Source: Salticus scenicus (Eukaryota > Arthropoda > Arachnida > Araneae > Salticidae). From it: a DNA stretch of 64,000 nucleotides. The translations under genes were made by a program, and so were the position numbers. The notes under the pieces are model-generated. The model searched no databases. It worked only from the letters and a program-made list of their open reading frames with translations, and had not been told where the DNA came from. Shown piece after piece: positions 59,459-64,000 of the stretch; position 1 is the stretch's first letter, and every line of letters begins with the position of its first letter. The stretch is from contig OZ005659.1 of the NCBI GenBank assembly GCA_963930645.1, positions 163,839,534 through 163,903,533 on the forward strand, in the 5' to 3' direction.

Positions 59459-59640
59459 TGAAATCATAATGAGATCAATTTCAGGTCAAGATCTTTGCGA
59501 TAATAAGAAAAAGTATTAAAATTAAAGCATTTTTTACGTAGTTATAAACTAACAAACCTCAACTACAAAAACAAAAAACATGATTTCAATTGAGAACCTC
59601 CTCCTTTATGAAGTCAGTTTAAAACGTTTATACGTTAATC
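59459..59640 (+). mobile_element. Non-LTR retrotransposon 3' tail, copy 1
   Basis: Aligns with 60055-60240: a TATTAAAATTAAAGCATT-like block, GTTATRARCTAACAAA, an A-rich part, then TTGAATTGAGAACC-type sequence (here TTCAATTGAGAACCTCCTCC) and TGAAGTCRGTTTAAAA. The GAGAACCTCCTCCTTTTT plus GAAGTCGG tail is familiar from CR1-clade elements of arthropods. No coding part is attached. Confidence 0.55.
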
Positions 59641-60054
59641 GATGTGACCGCTTACAATAACCATACTTTGAATTTTACATAGCATAAATGTCACCCGCTA
59701 CAACGTATGCAACGTCGTTGAAGTGTGCAGAAAATAGGAATTTGTGAACAAACAAATGACAGTTTTAATCGTTCTACTTTTAGCATTAATGCCTGCAAAC
59801 TACCTTTTCGTTCTAAATCGATGAAATCCTGTAACTTTGTAATTCACCTTTTTTCCCTATCTTAAACCGTTTTCGAGGTAGGAACGCTAAAGCCACTTTT
59901 TCCACCAGATTGCGCTGTAGGTGGTTGAATCATGTTGCACATGACCACTTTACTATACCTACATACAACTTCTATGACTATATCTGCAGCCGTTCAGCAG
60001 CTAAAAGAGTCGGGACTCACTTTTTTGGGTACCCTGTATTTTCTTTTGATTGTA

Positions 60055-60157
60055 AAGATATTACAATGGGACCTATTTCAGACCAAGTCCTTTACAGTAA
60101 ATTAAAAAATATCAAAATCGGAGCATTCGTTCAGGAGTTATGAGCTAACAAAAAAAG

Positions 60158-60189
<32 letters not shown>

Positions 60190-60240
60190 ACACGGTTTGA
60201 ATTGAGAACCGCCTCCTTTTTTGAAGTCGTTTAAAATCAG
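60055..60240 (+). mobile_element. Non-LTR retrotransposon 3' tail, copy 2
   Basis: Second copy of the same tail. It carries a 35-bp poly(A) run (about 60151-60187) between GAGCTAACAAA and TTTGAATTGAGAACCGCCTC. Upstream (59910-60143) a 77-codon open frame exists but without a domain I know. Confidence 0.55.
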
Positions 60241-60429
60241 TGAACTTCAGTAAAAAAACAAAGGGATTTTACTTTTTTTTTTTTTTTTTTAGTGAGGTTC
60301 GATTTCAATACAAAGTGCTTGATTTTTTTCTTTTAAATCTTAAAGAATTTCTTTCAAATCTTCATAGGAAGAAGCAAGCAGTAGAATGCCATACTTAAAC
60401 CTTAAATAATGTATAAATTATCCATTAAT

Positions 60430-62600
60430 TTTTATGTTTTTTCTCATTCTAATTTAGTTTCTTAAATACTTCTTTAAATACTGCATTAAACAGTTTAGGT
60501 GAAATTACTTTACACTCCTTCTGATTTTTAATTCATTACTCGTTTTGTAGAGTTTTAATTTGATTGTTGCTTCTTTATAAAGGTTTCCTGTAAGGTGAAT
60601 ATATCCTGAGTTTGTATTCCTTAATGTATGAATAACTGCTAATGACGATACGGAGTCATAAACTTTTTCATAGTACACAAAGGCACACACAGACGAGTTT
60701 GTATTCATTCTTTCAATAATTTCTCTAATTCCGTGGATATGATCGATGGTACTGAAACCAATTCGAAATCCTGCTTGCTCTTTAGACTGTGCTGCATCTG
60801 TGCTGCATCAGAATTTTATATAGGTTTGAGAACAGACTGATTGGAAGAAAATTTCTAATATCTTCATTTTCTCCTTTTTCAAAAATAAGATTATCATAGT
60901 ATTTTTTCAGTCTTTTGAAACATCACATGATGTTTTACATTTGTTGAAAAGGTTAGTAAGAACATCAGTGTCTTCATTCCCACTCATTTTAAACTATCCA
61001 CAATGATTTTGCCTTCTGTTGTAGCTTTTCCATTCTGCATTACTTTCAGGGACAGAACTACTCTTTCATTCAATATCGCTGGTATAGTGTTGTTTGTATT
61101 TAATGGAATAGATGAATCACTGAGTTATTCTTGTGAATTGTACAATTATGAATAAAAAATTGCTTCTTATTTTAGAATTTTCTTTTGATTCTGAGTAACA
61201 TTTCCACTTTTTGTCTTCAAAGCTAGAAATATTTTCTGTCCAACCGCCAATTTTTTTTTTGTAGCCTTCAAAAATTCATCCATTTAATTTCTTAAATGGT
61301 TTGCTAAATCATGCAAAACATTCTCCTGGTATCTTCTACAACCATTTTCCTCTGAGGTTTACATATTTATAAAAATTCAACCTTTACAATAACGATTTCC
61401 TTGTTATAATTCACTTTTCATCTTTTCTCCATAATCTGTTTTGTTTCTTTTGAGATTTTCCTTCGAGATTTGTTTTCTTCCAAATCAGCAACATTTTCTG
61501 CTGATTTCAGAGCAACACTGACAAAAGTCACTGTGAATTCATTGTTAAGTCGTTTTCAGTACGCTGCTAAAATCGGTTTTATAGTTCAATCTGTCTTTTA
61601 TATTTAAGCAGCTTTAGTTATTTTGTTTTTCGAATTTGCACCAAATTTTATTTTTTCGATGCAACTTGGAACTTTAACGTGCAACATATCAGCCTGTGAT
61701 TAATACCAGAGTTAATCTGTTTAATACGTCTCATGTCACAATTGGTAAAAGCTTATTTCTTGTCAATAAATATGTAGTGAATTTCACTTGTTCCTACATC
61801 AGGACTTCCCCATGTTAATTCCGTCTTTGTGTTTTTTTTGAAAAAAAATATTCATGACATAAAAATTTTCACTTTCTTAAAATCAATCAGTGCATGCCGT
61901 CTTTCTTCTCTTAATTTCCAAATGCACCAACTATATATTCATTTGAATATTTGGCACCGATCCGTGCATTGAAATATCCCTTAATGGTTCTGAGATTGTG
62001 CCTTCTGTTTCGGCTAAAAGCCTTCACAATATTCTCGTAGAATTTCTCTAAATCTTGTTCTACAAATATGCTAGTTGAATCATAAACTTGAACTATCTTA
62101 GATTTATAACGCTTAGAGAGCTTAATGCTGAGTACTACTACTCTAACAGAAAAACTTTTGGCTTTAATTACTGTGTATTTTAGGTTCTTGTTAACCAAAT
62201 GTCCCAATCCACTGCTTCTTCAATTATCAGTTCCTTTGTAATAAAGCATATTTTTACTCATTAAATCTGGAATATCTCCACCTTTTCTTTTAACTTTATT
62301 GAGACCTGCAATATCTGACGGGATATGTTGTAGTTATTCATGAAGCTCAAAGAATCTCACTTCGGAGCTCAAGCACCTGCAATTTAAAGTACACATATTC
62401 ATTTTTCTTGGCAGCTGGCTTGGTGATATTCCGTACCCTCTGCTTTCTTGCTTTTCTGCTTACGGTCCATGTAGACACTAGCGATTTTAAAGCGGCAAGG
62501 GAGGGTTCTATTCAAATTCTTTAAATATGGATTTTTTAGCTGCCGCATGCGTCGAAAGGAAATTTTCTTCTCTGACAAACCTCCTGCTGCGATAACTGGC
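60430..62600 (-). pseudogene. RTE-like LINE, decayed ORF2 (endonuclease and reverse transcriptase)
   Basis: Read on the minus strand from about 62600 down. Near 62400-62210: CTLNCRCLSSEVRFFELHE, then IAGLNKVKRKGGDIPDL, the start of an APE-type endonuclease with stops. 62207-61911 is open for 98 codons with LVNKNLKYTVI, KLSKRYKSKIVQVYDSTS and YFNARIGA, matching the endonuclease (G)FLVNK, IVQVYAPTS and GDFNAKIG blocks. Around 60880 lies KGENEDIRNFLPISLFSNLY, then AGFRIGFSTIDHIHGIRE, then 60708-60505 with FVYYEKVYDSV (family FVDYEKAFDSV, catalytic D kept in the second position) and ELKIRRSVK, and after a frameshift VISPKLFNAVFKEVFKKL. Frameshifts and stops throughout make it inactive. The 5' limit is uncertain. 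Confidence 0.85.
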
Positions 62601-62739
62601 ATAGAAAACTTGTGTGTTTTTTGTAAAATTCTTCAAGGAGCAATACAAAGTAATGTCCTTCATTGTGAACATGTCCAAAAGATCAAGGGTCACTTTCCGA
62701 CAATTGATAATTTATGTCTTTCCCGCTCTGCTTGGATCG

Positions 62740-63030
62740 TTAGTGTTAGTACACACCTTTACTGCACAGAACATGACCATTCCGGCTCCCCCACCAGGGA
62801 CTGAGAGCTATTGTATATGAAACAGGCATTTTGAAATATGAAGGAGGAGTTGGTATAATCATACCACGCTGGTGAGTACATCTTGATGTAATCCCGTCCG
62901 TGTTGTTTTGAAATGTAATCATAGATAATCCTGCACGATGTGAAGGTACGGATTGGACATTATACATGTGCCCTGGTCGGCTCCTACAGTCCATAAATAA
63001 TGGAATCGCAGTAACAATACAAACCATTAT
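62740..63030 (-). other. GC-richer fragment with a 94-codon frame, unassigned
   Basis: Composition is clearly less AT-rich than its neighbours. The minus frame begins MVCIVTAIPLFMDCRSRPG and contains MIIPTPPSYFKMP. There are four to five Cys and many Pro/Ser. It is open from end to end, but I recognise no family. It could be a host exon, or foreign sequence trapped between the LINE and the next reverse-transcriptase fragment. Confidence 0.3.
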
Positions 63031-63050
63031 ACAGACTAGATAGATAGATC

Positions 63051-63299
63051 ATTATTTATGAAAAGCAATTTTGTTATGATGATGTCCGACTTTATCGTTA
63101 CATAGATAATATTATTTTATCTTATCTTAGCGAGAAATAACAAAATACCTTTTCCTTTAATTATCCATCTAACCTAAAGCTTACTCAAAATCCTCTAAAT
63201 AATCAATCAATTAACTTTTTAAATCTAAAAATAATCTTGAATGGTAATAAAATTTACACAGATATTGAAGGATTTCAATGCATGTTTCCTCATATCATC
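63051..63299 (+). pseudogene. Reverse-transcriptase fragment, cut by the Copia LTR
   Basis: One frame reads YDDVRLYRYIDNIILSYLSE, TAA at 63138, then YPSNLKLTQNPLNNQSINFL and NLKIILNGNKIYTDI. RYIDN is a changed R-Y-x-D-D motif C, followed by the YPxxLxL and NFLxLxI pattern of palm/thumb regions in Penelope-like and related reverse transcriptases. It is different from the PLE at 40 kb. The match ends exactly where the Copia LTR starts. Confidence 0.55.
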
Positions 63300-63535
63300 T
63301 GTTAACTAGCTGACACCTGTCATGACGTCAGATGTGACGTAACTGTATTACGTAATCAACAGCGCATCTTCGCTTCTCTGAGAAAGAGAGGTTTATAAGA
63401 GTCTGTACGAGAAAGCTTTGCTAAGCGTGCGGCGAGAAATGCCCGCATTATGTTATTCTACTTTTCTATATTATTAAATGTTGTGATTGTTTAAAAGACT
63501 CTGCTTTTCACTCTGTGGACCCATTTATACCAACA
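63300..63535 (+). repeat. 5' LTR of a Copia-type retrotransposon (236 bp)
   Basis: Begins TGTTAACTAGC and ends ATACCAACA, so TGTT and AACA form the terminal inverted repeat. The limit on the right is set by the primer-binding site one base later. GTTTATAAGAG at about 63391 may serve as a TATA-like element. The 3' LTR would lie beyond the window. Confidence 0.85.
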
Positions 63536-63536
63536 A

Positions 63537-63555
63537 TGGTTATGGGCCCAGAGAC
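63537..63555 (+). promoter_or_regulatory. Primer-binding site (initiator tRNA-Met, internal)
   Basis: TGGTTATGGGCCCAGAGAC is the Copia-type site complementary to the inner part of initiator methionine tRNA. Confidence 0.85.
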
Positions 63556-63696
63556 ACGCATCTTACTGCGGACTTTTTAAAAATTTAAATTAACATTCGC
63601 TAAAACGAAAGTGCGACTTACTGTTAAGCCTAAGGGCTGAAATCGAAAGTATTTTTGATTCTATTTTTATAAAGAAGCTACTATAGCTGATTAAAT

Positions 63697-64000
63697 ATGT
63701 CGCAAGTATTAAATATAGAAAAGTTATCCAAAAATAATTTTGACACCTGGAAGCTGCAGATAGAAGCTGTTTTAATCAAGAATGATCACTGGAGTTATGC
63801 TAACGGAACGAAAATTAAGCCCGATGAAGGCGCCGAAGGTGAAGAAAAATGGCTCGACATTGACCGTACAGCTAGAGCCGATTTAATCCTAGCAATTACC
63901 CCAAGTGAGTTGTGTCATATTAAACATTGTACCACCTCAAATGAAGCATGGAATAAATTAAAAGAAGTTTACGAATCGAGAGGACCGGCAAAGAAAGCCA
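63697..64000 (+). CDS. Copia gag-pol polyprotein, N-terminal 101 codons (runs off the window)
   Basis: The ATG at 63697 is the first in an open frame that continues to the window end without a stop. It starts MSQVLNIEKLSKNNF and shows the gag pattern N(F/Y)xxWKxxxEAxL (here NFDTWKLQIEAVL), followed by W-LDIDRTARADLILAI and TTSNEAWNKLKEVYES, the conserved helices of the Copia gag domain (UBN2/DUF4219-type). This protein forms the virus-like particle and is followed by protease, integrase and reverse transcriptase in complete elements. The 160-nt leader after the primer site is normal. Since LTR, primer site and gag start are intact, it may be a young copy. Confidence 0.9.
   Translation, partial: MSQVLNIEKLSKNNFDTWKLQIEAVLIKNDHWSYANGTKIKPDEGAEGEEKWLDIDRTARADLILAITPSELCHIKHCTTSNEAWNKLKEVYESRGPAKKA

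Overview
The window is AT-rich, intron-rich animal DNA with almost no long open reading frames. It carries many poly(A)/poly(T) runs, (TA)n microsatellites and fold-back elements. The retroelement set points to an invertebrate: a Copia-type LTR element, an RTE-like LINE, and Penelope-like elements (PLEs) with hammerhead-type ribozyme cores. An arachnid or other arthropod is the best guess, but nothing here proves it.

Layout. 0-7 kb holds short fold-back DNA transposons (3412-3550, 4606-4925, 5481-5669, 5848-6014, 6049-6372) and old dispersed repeats. 7-12 kb is a cluster of inverted-repeat elements that share GC-box-like GGCGGGGC motifs. 12.2-20.8 kb is the best candidate for a host gene: a 5' exon with a consensus donor, an exon that begins with its ATG, and further small exons whose splice phases fit. 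It is on the plus strand and its product is unrecognised. A minus-strand reading frame at 22.4-22.7 kb looks like the end of a membrane protein.

24.5-38 kb and 48-52.7 kb are two diverged copies of one ~3 kb non-coding segment. Each is interrupted by different insertions. The first copy carries a 7.7 kb element with two identical 508-bp direct repeats at its ends but no recognisable coding capacity, and a second cluster containing a clear hammerhead ribozyme core at 36079-36122. 39.5-41.9 kb is a decayed PLE reverse transcriptase, broken by a 199-bp MITE that has an intact relative at 7.5 kb. 45.2-47.3 kb holds degenerate tandem repeats with a mariner-like insertion whose empty site is visible in a neighbouring repeat.

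58-64 kb holds LINE tails, a minus-strand RTE-like pseudogene, a reverse-transcriptase fragment, and the 5' LTR, primer-binding site and first 101 gag codons of a Copia element that runs off the end. That gag frame is the only intact transposon reading frame start seen. Genes do not form a pathway here: the window is one probable host gene in a graveyard of nested mobile elements whose insertion order can often be read from the nesting.
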